Source: Natribaculum luteum (lineage in GTDB: Archaea; Halobacteriota; Halobacteria; Halobacteriales; Natrialbaceae). From it: DNA of 64,000 bases. Numbering within the stretch: the stretch's first letter is position 1; every line of letters begins with the position of its first letter. A program made the translations under genes and the position numbers. The stretch covers positions 806,001 through 870,000 of the forward strand of contig NZ_CP095397.1 in NCBI RefSeq assembly GCF_023008545.1, in the 5' to 3' direction. Below, one piece after another: positions 53,610-62,091 of this stretch. The notes below the pieces were generated by a model, which saw only the letters and a program-made list of their open reading frames with translations, did not search any database and was not told the origin of the DNA.

Positions 53610-55148
53610 ATGCGGATCGAGACACTACTGGAGCGGCGAATAGACAAAACACCGGGCGCGACATTTCTCACTTTCCCCGAGTCGGCGTACACCTACCGCG
53701 AAGTCGGGGTTCGAGCGCAGAGGTACGCCAGCGCGCTCTCGTCGTACGGCGTCGAGGCCGGCGACAGGATTGGCCTGTTTCTGCCCAACAGCCCGCCGTT
53801 TCTGTTCGCCTTTTTTGGGGCATGTTACCTCGATGCAGTAGTCGCACCGTCCAACCCGGAGTACACGGCGCGGGAACTCGAACATTCGCTCGACCTGTCG
53901 AACCCGCGGGTGCTGGTGACGACGAGCGGCCTGCTCAACGTGGCCGAGCAGGCGGCAAGCGATTCTAGCGTCGAGCGCATTCTCGTTGTCGACAACGGGG
54001 GCGAGTACGACTCCCTCCCCGACCGGGCGTCAGCCTGCGAACCGGTCGAGTACGAACCTGGCGTCGGCGCGTCGTCCGATGTCGCAGTCCACGTATACAC
54101 ATCCGGCACGACCGGCCCCCCAAAGGCGGTCGAGGGCACACACAACGGGTGGACGACGAGTGCGATCGACTTCCAGAAGCGGATGGGCCTCACGCACCAG
54201 GACACGTTGCTGACGGCGCTGCCGCTGTTCCACGCGAACGCTCAGATCTACACGACACTGGGCGCGGCCGCTGCCGGCGCCAAAGTAGTCCTTTATGAGA
54301 AGTTCTCCTCATCGCGCTGGTGGGAGTGGTGCAGGGAACACGGCACGACGGAGTTCAACGCGATGGGGAGTATGCTGAAAATGCTCGACAACCTGCCCGA
54401 AACGGACGACGACGCCGACAACCCGGTTGAACTAGTGTTTTCAGCTGGCACCCCGCCGGAATTGATCGAGCCGTTCGAAGACCGCTTCGATCTGCGCGTC
54501 GTCGAGGGATACTCCCTGAGCGAGGATCCGCTGTTAATGTTGAACCCGACCGACCCGGCGAAGCGTAGTGTCGGGAGCGTCGGTCTGCCGCCGGCGGAGA
54601 AAGCAATCCGCGTCGTCGACGAGAATGGCGACGAGTGTCCGACCGGGGAGAAAGGGGAGATCATCATGCGCTCGCCGGGGTTGATGAACGGCTACCACAA
54701 CCAGCCCAAACAGACGGCCGAGGCGATCCGCGACGGCTGGCTCTACACTGGCGACTACGGCCGGATCGACGAGGATGGGTTCGTCTACTTCGTCGACAGG
54801 AAGAAAGACATCGTTCGCCGCGGCGGTGAGAACATCTCCTCTCACGAGGTGGAAGGAGTGATCAAATCGCTCGACGGGGTCGACGAAGTGGCGATCATTC
54901 CGACGCCAGACGAGTTCTACGGAGAAGTGGTGAAAGCGCTCGTGCGAAAGAAATCGGATGCCAACCTCGAACCAGCAGACGTCCTGGCCGCCGTCGAAGG
55001 CGAACTCTCCTCGTTCAAAATCCCCGAATACGTGGAGTTTGTCGAGGATTTCCCATACACGCCGACGGGGAAAGTACAGAAACAGAAGCTCCGCGAGCGC
55101 GAGCGTACCGAAGACGTCTCGCACTGGGAACGGCCCGATTCCACTTAG
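53610..55148 (+). CDS. AMP-forming acyl/aryl-CoA synthetase 2
   Basis: 512 residues, ANL superfamily: P-loop VHVYTSGTTGPPKAV, VEGYSLSEDP in the A5 position, GDYGRIDEDGFVYF, DRKKDIVRRGGENISSHEVEG, and terminal Lys in TPTGKVQKQKL. Unlike the canonical YG(M/L)TE motif, A5 here is GYSLSED, so substrate or activity may differ. Own promoter; 82 bases before the ABC operon. Confidence 0.88.
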   Translation: MRIETLLERRIDKTPGATFLTFPESAYTYREVGVRAQRYASALSSYGVEAGDRIGLFLPNSPPFLFAFFGACYLDAVVAPSNPEYTARELEHSLDLSNPRVLVTTSGLLNVAEQAASDSSVERILVVDNGGEYDSLPDRASACEPVEYEPGVGASSDVAVHVYTSGTTGPPKAVEGTHNGWTTSAIDFQKRMGLTHQDTLLTALPLFHANAQIYTTLGAAAAGAKVVLYEKFSSSRWWEWCREHGTTEFNAMGSMLKMLDNLPETDDDADNPVELVFSAGTPPELIEPFEDRFDLRVVEGYSLSEDPLLMLNPTDPAKRSVGSVGLPPAEKAIRVVDENGDECPTGEKGEIIMRSPGLMNGYHNQPKQTAEAIRDGWLYTGDYGRIDEDGFVYFVDRKKDIVRRGGENISSHEVEGVIKSLDGVDEVAIIPTPDEFYGEVVKALVRKKSDANLEPADVLAAVEGELSSFKIPEYVEFVEDFPYTPTGKVQKQKLRERERTEDVSHWERPDST

Positions 55149-55198
55149 TCGCGCACTGGCGGAGGCCTCCGAGGACCGACTCCCATTCTCACCAATGC

Positions 55199-55207
55199 TT
55201 TTATATT
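55199..55207 (+). promoter_or_regulatory. TATA box of the ABC transporter operon
   Basis: TTTTATATT, about 24-32 bases before ATG 55231. Confidence 0.5.
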
Positions 55208-55230
55208 GGCATGCATCCAGTGTCGTAGTA

Positions 55231-56232
55231 ATGCGATCGTTGAATGTCCAGAATCTCTCAGTGAGATACGCAACCGAACGGGGCTCGCTACTCGCCGTCG
55301 ACGACGTGTCCTTCGACATTGAGGCGGGAGACATGTACGGCCTCGTTGGCGAATCGGGTGCTGGAAAGAGCACCGTCGGGCGCGCGATCATGCGCATGAT
55401 CGAGGATCCGGGTTCGATCACAGGCGGTCAGGTCGTCTACGGTGACCGTGACATCCTCTCTGTCCCTGAATCTGAGATGCAGACGATCCGCGGGAACGGA
55501 ATTTCGATGATCTTTCAGGACCCGCAGGCCGCGCTGAACCCAGTATTGACCGTTGGACAACAACTCCGCCGCGTCCTGCGGAGTCACGCGGACGAGACTT
55601 ACTCCAAAGCAGAGGAGACCGAGCAGATCATCGACGCCCTGGAACGGGTGGACATTCCGGACCCAGAGTCCCGGCTCGAAAGCTACCCAGTCGAATTTAG
55701 CGGCGGGATGAGCCAGCGAGTGATGATCGCTATGGCGCTGATCAGCGACCCATCGATTCTGATCGCCGATGAGCCGACGTCGAATCTGGACGTTACGATC
55801 GAGGCGAACATCCTCGATCTACTCGAGGACTTACAAAAGCGCAAGGACCTGACGATTCTACTGATTACTCACAACATGGGGGTTGTCGCCCACCACTGCG
55901 ACAGGATCGGTGTCATGTACGCCGGGAAGCTAGTCGAAGAAGGGGACGTAACCGACGTGTTCGAGCGGCCAGGACACCCGTACACGCGGGATCTCGTGGG
56001 CTGTGTTCCGCGACCTAACGAGACGAGGCGCGGCCAGCTTCCGACGATCGAGGGGACCATGCCGACGCCGATCGATCTTCCGGATGCGTGTTACTTCGCA
56101 CCCCGGTGTTCGTTCGCCGACGAGCAGTGCTGGAAGGAAGCTCCCGGAACGGAGACCGTCCTGAACGACCAAACGCACCGGACTGCATGCCATTTCCGCG
56201 AGGAGGTGACCAATGTCGAAGACAACGCTTGA
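55231..56232 (+). CDS. dppD: Peptide/opine ABC transporter ATPase (DppD-like)
   Basis: 333 residues: Walker A GESGAGKST, Q-loop MIFQDPQAALNP, signature FSGGMSQRVMIAMAL, Walker B ILIADEPTSNLD, H-loop LITHNMG. C-terminal oligopeptide-transporter extension with a Cys cluster (CYFAPRCSFADEQCW), typical of DppD/OppD. Starts the four-gene operon; overlaps dppF by 20 bases. The longer open frame upstream reads into the AMP ligase gene and is rejected. Confidence 0.9.
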   Translation: MRSLNVQNLSVRYATERGSLLAVDDVSFDIEAGDMYGLVGESGAGKSTVGRAIMRMIEDPGSITGGQVVYGDRDILSVPESEMQTIRGNGISMIFQDPQAALNPVLTVGQQLRRVLRSHADETYSKAEETEQIIDALERVDIPDPESRLESYPVEFSGGMSQRVMIAMALISDPSILIADEPTSNLDVTIEANILDLLEDLQKRKDLTILLITHNMGVVAHHCDRIGVMYAGKLVEEGDVTDVFERPGHPYTRDLVGCVPRPNETRRGQLPTIEGTMPTPIDLPDACYFAPRCSFADEQCWKEAPGTETVLNDQTHRTACHFREEVTNVEDNA

Positions 56233-57232
56233 CATGGACGACGCCGGGGAAGACACCGCTGTGCTAGAGGTTGAGCACCTCCAGAAGTACTTCACGAGCG
56301 GCGGTCGCATCGATCGCCTTTTCGGCGAGCAGAAGACAATCCAGGCCGTTGAGGACGTGTCATTTCACCTCGCGGAGAACGAGACACTGGCGCTTATCGG
56401 CGAGAGCGGCTGTGGCAAGAGCACCGTCGCGAAGACGCTGATCGGCATCCACGAGCCGACTGACGGGACAATCAGGTTTAACGGGGAACCGATGACCCCC
56501 GAGAAAGTCAGGACGAGCCCGATCCAGCTGATCTTCCAAGACTCTTCGGAGTCGCTGAATCAGAAGAAGACGGTCGGAAGCATTCTAGCGACGCCGCTGA
56601 AACTGAACGGCGACAACGACCCGGACGAGCGGATCGACGAACTGCTGACGAAGGTCGGGCTCGATCCGAGCGTGAAGAACCGCCATCCTGGAACGTTCAG
56701 CGGGGGGCAGAAACAGCGCATCGCTATCGCGCGGGCACTTGCGAGCGATCCAGAGCTGCTAATCGCCGATGAACCGGTCAGCGGCCTAGACGTGAGCGTC
56801 CAGGCAAAGATCATCAATCTGCTCGACGAGTTGACCAGCGAGATGGGCGTCTCGCTGCTGGTCATCTCTCACAACCTGGGCGTCGTCCGCACCATCTCCG
56901 ACCGGGTTCACATCATGTACATGGGCGAAATTGTCGAAAAAGGGGACACCGAAGACGTGTTCGAGCACCCGGCACACCCGTACACGAGGGCATTGCTGTC
57001 ATCGATCCACGTACCTGATCCGAGCGTCACCATGGACCGAGTCGAACTCTCGGGAGAACTCCCCGACCCGAGCGACCCGCCAACCGGCTGTCGCTTCAGC
57101 ACCCGGTGTCCGCAGTACATCGGAAGCGTCTGTGAGGACGTTAATCCAGAACTCACCGAGGAAAGTTCGAACCCGGAGTGGCCGATCCGGGGAGACAACC
57201 ACTGCTCTGCGTGTCACAAGCATGATGAGTAA
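56213..57232 (+). CDS. dppF: Peptide/opine ABC transporter ATPase (DppF-like)
   Basis: 339 residues (an ATG at 56234 is possible). Walker A GESGCGKST, Q-loop LIFQDSSESLNQ, signature FSGGQKQRIAIARAL, Walker B LLIADEPVSGLD, H-loop VISHNLG; C-terminal GCRFSTRCPQYIGSVCEDV. The Q-loop and D-loop differ slightly from DppD, as expected for the partner ATPase. Confidence 0.9.
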   Translation: MSKTTLDMDDAGEDTAVLEVEHLQKYFTSGGRIDRLFGEQKTIQAVEDVSFHLAENETLALIGESGCGKSTVAKTLIGIHEPTDGTIRFNGEPMTPEKVRTSPIQLIFQDSSESLNQKKTVGSILATPLKLNGDNDPDERIDELLTKVGLDPSVKNRHPGTFSGGQKQRIAIARALASDPELLIADEPVSGLDVSVQAKIINLLDELTSEMGVSLLVISHNLGVVRTISDRVHIMYMGEIVEKGDTEDVFEHPAHPYTRALLSSIHVPDPSVTMDRVELSGELPDPSDPPTGCRFSTRCPQYIGSVCEDVNPELTEESSNPEWPIRGDNHCSACHKHDE

Positions 57233-57312
57233 CGAGACCGAAAGCTACATACCGGTAGCTGTCAATGGTGGTAACTATCCCGATATAGCGGACAGTTTTC
57301 CGAGGTAAAAAC

Positions 57313-58272
57313 ATGGCACGAAATCTCAAAGCGCTCCTGGTTCGGCGACTATTGCTTACGATCCCCATACTATTCGGGGTGTCAGTGCTGGCTTTCATAT
57401 TCGTCGCGTTTGCACCGCAGTCACCGGCAATCGCCAGGCTCCAGACGACGAACCCAGAGGCGATCGCACAGTTGGAGGAGTCAATGGGGCTGAACCGCCC
57501 GCTGTACGTGCAGTACGTCGACTGGCTGACGAGCGCACTCACCGGCGACCTGGGCCAGTCACTCGTCAAGGACCAACAGGTGAGCACCCTGTTGTACGAC
57601 CGGATACTGATCTCGGGGCAGTTCGCCATCTTCGGCGTCGTGTGGATGGTTATTTTGGCCAGCTCGCTGGGATTCATCTCCGCGTTCAACCGAAACAAGA
57701 TCCAGGACCACATCGCCCGCGTGTACGCGGTACTGGGGATCTCGATCCCCGACTTCGTCGTCGGCATCTTCCTGCTTTTGATCTTTGCCGTCCACCTCGA
57801 GTGGCTGCCGGCCGGCGGGTTCGTTCCGCTGCGTGAAGGCGTCGGAACGTACCTCAAACACATCCTATTGCCGTCGTATACAGTCGGGTTCCTGTTTACT
57901 GCGATCGTCATGCGGATGTTCCGGGGTGACCTCCTTGAGATGATGAACAAAGAGCACGTGAAAGCCGCGAAGGCGATGGGAGTTCCTAAGTACAAGATTG
58001 TGCTCCAAGACATCACGAAGCCCGCGGTGATCCCAACCCTGACGACGATCGGGATGTCCATCTCGATTCTGATTTCGGGCGTCGTCATCACCGAGATTGT
58101 GTTCGCGATCCCCGGACTGGGGCGCCTCCTCGTAAATGCCGTATTCGATGGCGACTTCACCATCATTCAGGGGGCAGTGCTGATCATCGCAATCATCTTC
58201 GTCACCGCGAACCTCGTCGTGGACGTCCTGTACTACTATCTTGATCCGCGGATCCGGGTGAGGGGTGACTGA
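57313..58272 (+). CDS. dppB: Peptide/opine ABC transporter permease (DppB-like)
   Basis: 319 residues, six membrane segments. N-terminal LLVRRLLLTIPILFGVSVLAF and the EAA loop AKAMGVPKYKIVLQDITKPAVIP, which docks on the ATPase. The stop overlaps the next start region. Confidence 0.9.
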   Translation: MARNLKALLVRRLLLTIPILFGVSVLAFIFVAFAPQSPAIARLQTTNPEAIAQLEESMGLNRPLYVQYVDWLTSALTGDLGQSLVKDQQVSTLLYDRILISGQFAIFGVVWMVILASSLGFISAFNRNKIQDHIARVYAVLGISIPDFVVGIFLLLIFAVHLEWLPAGGFVPLREGVGTYLKHILLPSYTVGFLFTAIVMRMFRGDLLEMMNKEHVKAAKAMGVPKYKIVLQDITKPAVIPTLTTIGMSISILISGVVITEIVFAIPGLGRLLVNAVFDGDFTIIQGAVLIIAIIFVTANLVVDVLYYYLDPRIRVRGD

Positions 58273-59239
58273 TATGAGGACCGAACGCAATACAGAGCCG
58301 GATGTCGTCCAAGAGCGGAGTGCACAGTTCGAATCCGAAACCGAAGAGTACAGGACCGAGCTCCAGACGCTCCTGCACCACTTTCGGCACGACCTGCTTG
58401 GAGTGGTCGCGCTCGCGTTGCTAGGGTTCGTCCTGCTTATGACGGTAGCCGGGCCGATGCTGCTCTCCCGTGGGCCGATCGAGCAGAACTACGCGTCGAT
58501 CCGCGCGCCGCCAGGGTCGGAGTTCCTGCTCGGGGCCGACCAGCTCGGCCGATCCGTGCTGTCACGGATGGTCGTCGGCGGCCGTTACTCGATCGCCATC
58601 GGCGTCTTGTCCGTGTTGTTCGCGGGGACGCTCGGGACAGTGATCGGAAGCGCTGCCGCCTACACCGACCGCGAGTGGCTGGACGAGATGTTCATGCGGA
58701 GCATGGACGTCATTATGTCGTTCCCCGCCATCGTGATGGGGATCGCCGTGATGGGGATCTTTGGGAGCGACCCGATCTCAGTCGGCCCCGTCGAAATGAC
58801 GAACTTTTGGAAGCTGGTCATGATCATCGGTGTGATCTACACACCCAGGTTCGCCCGCATTACGCGTGGGGCGGTACTCCAGGAGAAGGGGAAAAGCTAC
58901 GTGTTGCTCTCCCGGATTGAAGGAGCGTCCCACGCCCACGTGTTCCTCCGCGAAATCCTGCCGAACGTCCTCTCCCCGCTTTTAGTAATGTTCACCTACC
59001 GGATCGGGTCGGCGATGATCCTCGCGGCCGCGCTGAGCTTCCTCGGGATCGGCATACAGCCCCCAACGCCGAGCTGGGGGAACATGCTCGCTGACAGCCG
59101 CGACCTCATCTTTATCGACGTCTGGTGGGTGACGGTCTTCCCCGCGCTCGCCCTCGCGACGACAATTGTCTGTCTCAATATCCTCGGCGACTCGATCCGC
59201 GACGCGCTTGACCCCGACGTGGACATCCTCGAAGACTAA
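58265..59239 (+). CDS. dppC: Peptide/opine ABC transporter permease (DppC-like)
   Basis: 324 residues from GTG 58265, or 321 from ATG 58274. Extra N-terminal soluble helix, then GADQLGRSVLSRMVVGGRYS, EAA loop EGASHAHVFLREILPNVLSP, and GIGIQPPTPSWGNML, all diagnostic of DppC. Last gene of the importer operon. Confidence 0.9.
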   Translation: MTDMRTERNTEPDVVQERSAQFESETEEYRTELQTLLHHFRHDLLGVVALALLGFVLLMTVAGPMLLSRGPIEQNYASIRAPPGSEFLLGADQLGRSVLSRMVVGGRYSIAIGVLSVLFAGTLGTVIGSAAAYTDREWLDEMFMRSMDVIMSFPAIVMGIAVMGIFGSDPISVGPVEMTNFWKLVMIIGVIYTPRFARITRGAVLQEKGKSYVLLSRIEGASHAHVFLREILPNVLSPLLVMFTYRIGSAMILAAALSFLGIGIQPPTPSWGNMLADSRDLIFIDVWWVTVFPALALATTIVCLNILGDSIRDALDPDVDILED

Positions 59240-59311
59240 GCCTGTCGGGCACGATCTACCCAGGTCCTCATCAGTCCGATTCCACGCCAGAATACACGCG
59301 CTCCGAGGCCG

Positions 59312-59475
59312 TACAGCCGATACGTGAAGGTGCGCGCCGATAGGGTCTGCGAGGGCTGCGGAGAGCCCGCGCCGTTCACGAGCAAAAACCGGACGAACGT
59401 ACCTCCATGCGCATCATATTCGCGAACTGAGCGACGGGAAGCCGGATCGGCCTGATATGGTCGTCGCGTTGGGCG
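59312..59475 (+). pseudogene. HNH endonuclease fragment
   Basis: YVKVRADRVCEGCGEPAPFTSKN, then after a frame change HAHHIRELSDGKPDRPDMVVALG. This is the core of a haloarchaeal HNH nuclease: CxxC, then HAHHI and later N replaced. It has no start, is broken near 59403, and is cut at about 59476 where an IS end motif begins. Confidence 0.6.
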
Positions 59476-59484
59476 CTGTTCAGA

Positions 59485-60068
59485 TTAGAGTTTGAACGTC
59501 ACGTGTAGATCAACGATTGCGTTCGTATCGACCAGCAGTGTTACTTTGAGTTGCTGAATCGTGAGTTTGGATCGTTTCGTGTAGTGTGTTGAGGCGTGAC
59601 TTCGGTTAAATCGGGTGCGTCAATCCCAACGACGCCTCTTCTGACAAGCGGCATCGCTGAGAGGTTCAATAAGACACGCCATACGGTCATATCAAGCCGG
59701 TTGAACGCCTTATAGAGCGTGGATGGCGTAGGTAGTTCGGTTAATCCAAGGACGCGACGAATGCGTGGCATCTCAATCAGTTCGTCAAGCAGTCCACGGT
59801 AGGTCGTATTCTTCCGAATCATCTAGACGGCCGCGTCGGTAACCTCGTTGATGACCGGGTTGTCTAATAGGTACACGTCCGTCGGTCGATATCCTCCGCG
59901 GCAGGCCGCGTTCAACGGGTTGACGATCGGCGCGATAAATCGTACTCCCGTTCGTGATCCACACGCACTCCATAGATACCTACGAGTCCAATAAGTGTGA
60001 GCCACCCAACTCACGAGGGTAGCTAGCTTGGTTATTTTGCGGTATTCCGCTTCAGAAGCACTTGTCAT
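59485..60068 (-). pseudogene. IS5-family transposase remnant
   Basis: Minus-strand pieces RGLLDELIEMPRIRRVLGLTELPTPSTLYKAFNRLDM, VVGIDAPDLTEVTPQHTT, then in another frame LTIQQLKVTLLVDTNAIVDLHVT. These follow the first half of IS5-group transposases (first Asp in GIDA). The rest is missing. A stop and frameshifts break it. The frame before it (59823-60068) is of doubtful origin. It ends at the motif TGTTCAGATTAG (59477-59488). Confidence 0.6.
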
Positions 60069-60230
60069 GAGTCAATTCACCACCCCTCTCTAATGAGAGG
60101 GTGTCGGACGAATCCATTGCTGACACTTCCTGACGGTACTACTGACCGAACGTTACTGACGTAATTCGACCGTTACGGACTCTTCTTTACGACCCTAACA
60201 CCAATATGTGAATCCTTACCATTTGTTACT

Positions 60231-60656
60231 ATGACTACAATTGGCCTGGACTGCCGGGATATCATACATGCGATTGAACGGCACGATGGCAGTGCCTCGA
60301 CCACGGAAATACGACGCGAGACTGGACTCGACAATTCCAGCGTCCGATACCGGTTCCGAAAATTGGAGGAACTTGGACTCATCGCAACCGAACGAGACCC
60401 AACAGCCACACCCGAAGGCGTAGCACCAATCACGATAGCCAAACTCACGGATGACGCTCGCGAGGAAATTCAGAAAGGACTAATCGTTGAATCCAAGCGT
60501 CAGCGGGCCAAAATCGAACCTGCAGACAATGCAGAGAGTATAAAAGAATTGAAAGAGGAACTCGCACAACTCCGCGACCGTGTGCACCTCCTCCAGAGTA
60601 ACCAAAATTGGATAGGCCCGCGGGTTGAGGAATTAGTAGAAGACCACCACGAGTAA
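60231..60656 (+). CDS. Winged-helix DNA-binding protein with coiled coil
   Basis: 141 residues. N-terminal winged helix-turn-helix (DIIHAIERHDGSASTTEIRRETGLDNSSVRYRFRKLEELGLI, residues about 9-50). Then a linker and a coiled coil (SIKELKEELAQLRDRVHLLQ, residues about 100-125) for dimerisation. Haloarchaeal mobile elements often encode such a regulator near their integrase. Its promoter region carries repeated GACCG..TTAC motifs (60144-60180) that may be its own sites. Confidence 0.7.
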   Translation: MTTIGLDCRDIIHAIERHDGSASTTEIRRETGLDNSSVRYRFRKLEELGLIATERDPTATPEGVAPITIAKLTDDAREEIQKGLIVESKRQRAKIEPADNAESIKELKEELAQLRDRVHLLQSNQNWIGPRVEELVEDHHE

Positions 60657-60783
60657 CTCGTACAGAAACGGTACTACGTCGTCGACCAATTCTCAATATA
60701 AAGGCTGGATTCTCTATCTGGAGTGTGGCTATTATGATATTTCAACGATTCCGCGAGAATCAGTTAACTGAATATCGTGCTCT

Positions 60784-61752
60784 GTAGGATCGCTAGACGG
60801 CACCGCCTCAATCACGTTATCTCCGTAGAAAGCGAAGAGGCAGATTGGTTTGACATCCGAAATCCGCCTCTTCACCCGAGAATGCGTCACGAAAGCTAAA
60901 GACGTTGTCGAGAACCCAGACGAACCCGCCGACCCCGAAGGGGGTGGCGGGTTCGCCGACTGGGCGATGCTTACGCTGCAAGCCTTGCGAATCGAACTCG
61001 GGAAGTCTTACCGCCAGACAATCGATCTCCTGAGCGAAATGCCCGGCATTCTCGACGAAATCGGCCTGACGCGGCTTCCTCACTTCACTGTGCTTCGAGA
61101 CTGGTTGGAGACGATCCCAATGGAGACGTACCGTGCGTTTCTCGGCGAATCAGCCGAGAAACGCACTGGTCACGCCGCAATTGACTCAACCGGCTTCGAC
61201 CGTGACCAGCCCTCACGATACTATGCTCAGCGAGCGCACTACCGCGTTCGCTCGCTCAAAGTAACTGCTCTCGTCGACGTGAGAACGCTGTACGTCTACG
61301 ACGTTCACTGCACGACCACGAAGAAACACGACGCGAAGATTGGTCCGCAGGTCGCTCGGCGAAACGCCGAGGACCTGCGGTCACTCGCTGCTGATCGTGC
61401 GTATGACGGAAAGCCGTTCCGAGACGATCTCCGTGCAGACCGCATCCGACCGCTGATCAAACATCGGATCTACTCCTCGCTTGATCGAGCGCACAACGCC
61501 CGAATGAGTAGCCGCTGGTATAACCGTCGCTGGATGGTTGAAACCGTCTTCTCGTCGATCAAGCGCACGCTCGGCTCCGCCGTGCGTGCGCGCAGCTGGC
61601 ACCTCGAATTCCGCGAGATGGTGCTCAAATGTGCCGTCTACAATCTTCGTCGGTCGGTTAGATATCCGTAGAATCGGCCGCAGGCTATCGGTTTCCACCG
61701 AACGGAGAAGTAAGTGAAAACACTGGAATCAAGCCTCGTCTAGCGATCCTAC
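60784..61752 (+). mobile_element. IS5-type insertion sequence with 16-bp perfect ends
   Basis: Terminal inverted repeats GTAGGATCGCTAGACG at 60784-60799 and its complement at 61737-61752, enclosing one transposase gene; total 969 bp. No clear target duplication. Insertion falls at the 3' end of a small zinc-finger gene. Confidence 0.85.
60850..61671 (+). CDS. IS5-family DDE transposase
   Basis: 273 residues from TTG 60850. DDE: Asp in AIDSTGFDR (about 118), Asp in AADRAYDG (about 178), Glu in RRWMVETVFSSIKR (about 232). Intact. The N-terminal PEGGGGFADWAMLTLQALRIEL and DLLSEMPGILDEIGL are typical. Three long internal inverted repeats are present (60921-60930/60946-60955; 61133-61146/61153-61166; 61345-61361/61365-61380). 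A fourth (60834-60846/60861-60873, one mismatch) places the start codon in its loop, which should limit translation. Confidence 0.88.
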   Translation: MTSEIRLFTRECVTKAKDVVENPDEPADPEGGGGFADWAMLTLQALRIELGKSYRQTIDLLSEMPGILDEIGLTRLPHFTVLRDWLETIPMETYRAFLGESAEKRTGHAAIDSTGFDRDQPSRYYAQRAHYRVRSLKVTALVDVRTLYVYDVHCTTTKKHDAKIGPQVARRNAEDLRSLAADRAYDGKPFRDDLRADRIRPLIKHRIYSSLDRAHNARMSSRWYNRRWMVETVFSSIKRTLGSAVRARSWHLEFREMVLKCAVYNLRRSVRYP

Positions 61753-61931
61753 GAAGCAGAATATCGGGCCTTATCCTTGTACCGGTCCCGTTCGCAGTCA
61801 TAGTGCTGTAGCATGAATTTTCTCGTCGTTTCGAAGTCACACCAGGCGCAAAAGTAAACAACACGCTCACGGTGTTCTGCATATACCATCTCGTGTGGTC
61901 CAATCCGTCCGATTTCTTTTGGCTCTTGCAT
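61749..61931 (-). CDS. Small C2HC zinc-finger-like protein, 3' end changed by the IS
   Basis: 60 residues: RVVYFCAWCDFETTRKFMLQHYDCERDR gives C-x2-C-x12-H-x2-C, a likely zinc site. It is not recognised by name. The stop codon TAG lies inside the terminal repeat of the IS5 element. If the bases on the other side of the IS are joined on, the frame continues about 15 more codons (roughly SEHDIQLTDSRGIVEIS) to a natural stop near 60735, so the gene was probably interrupted close to its end. Confidence 0.55.
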   Translation of the reverse strand: MQEPKEIGRIGPHEMVYAEHRERVVYFCAWCDFETTRKFMLQHYDCERDRYKDKARYSAS

Positions 61932-62091
61932 ATATAATATTATATATGTTGTATTGCTAAGGTGTTTGGGAGAAGGAGGGATTGTGTTGACGGCGAGATG
62001 AGATATTAAGAATTAGCTGACGGGAAGAGAATCTGTAGGCCTGAAATTTAGCTAATTATCACAATACGGGTTCAATAGCCTCGAATACCAG

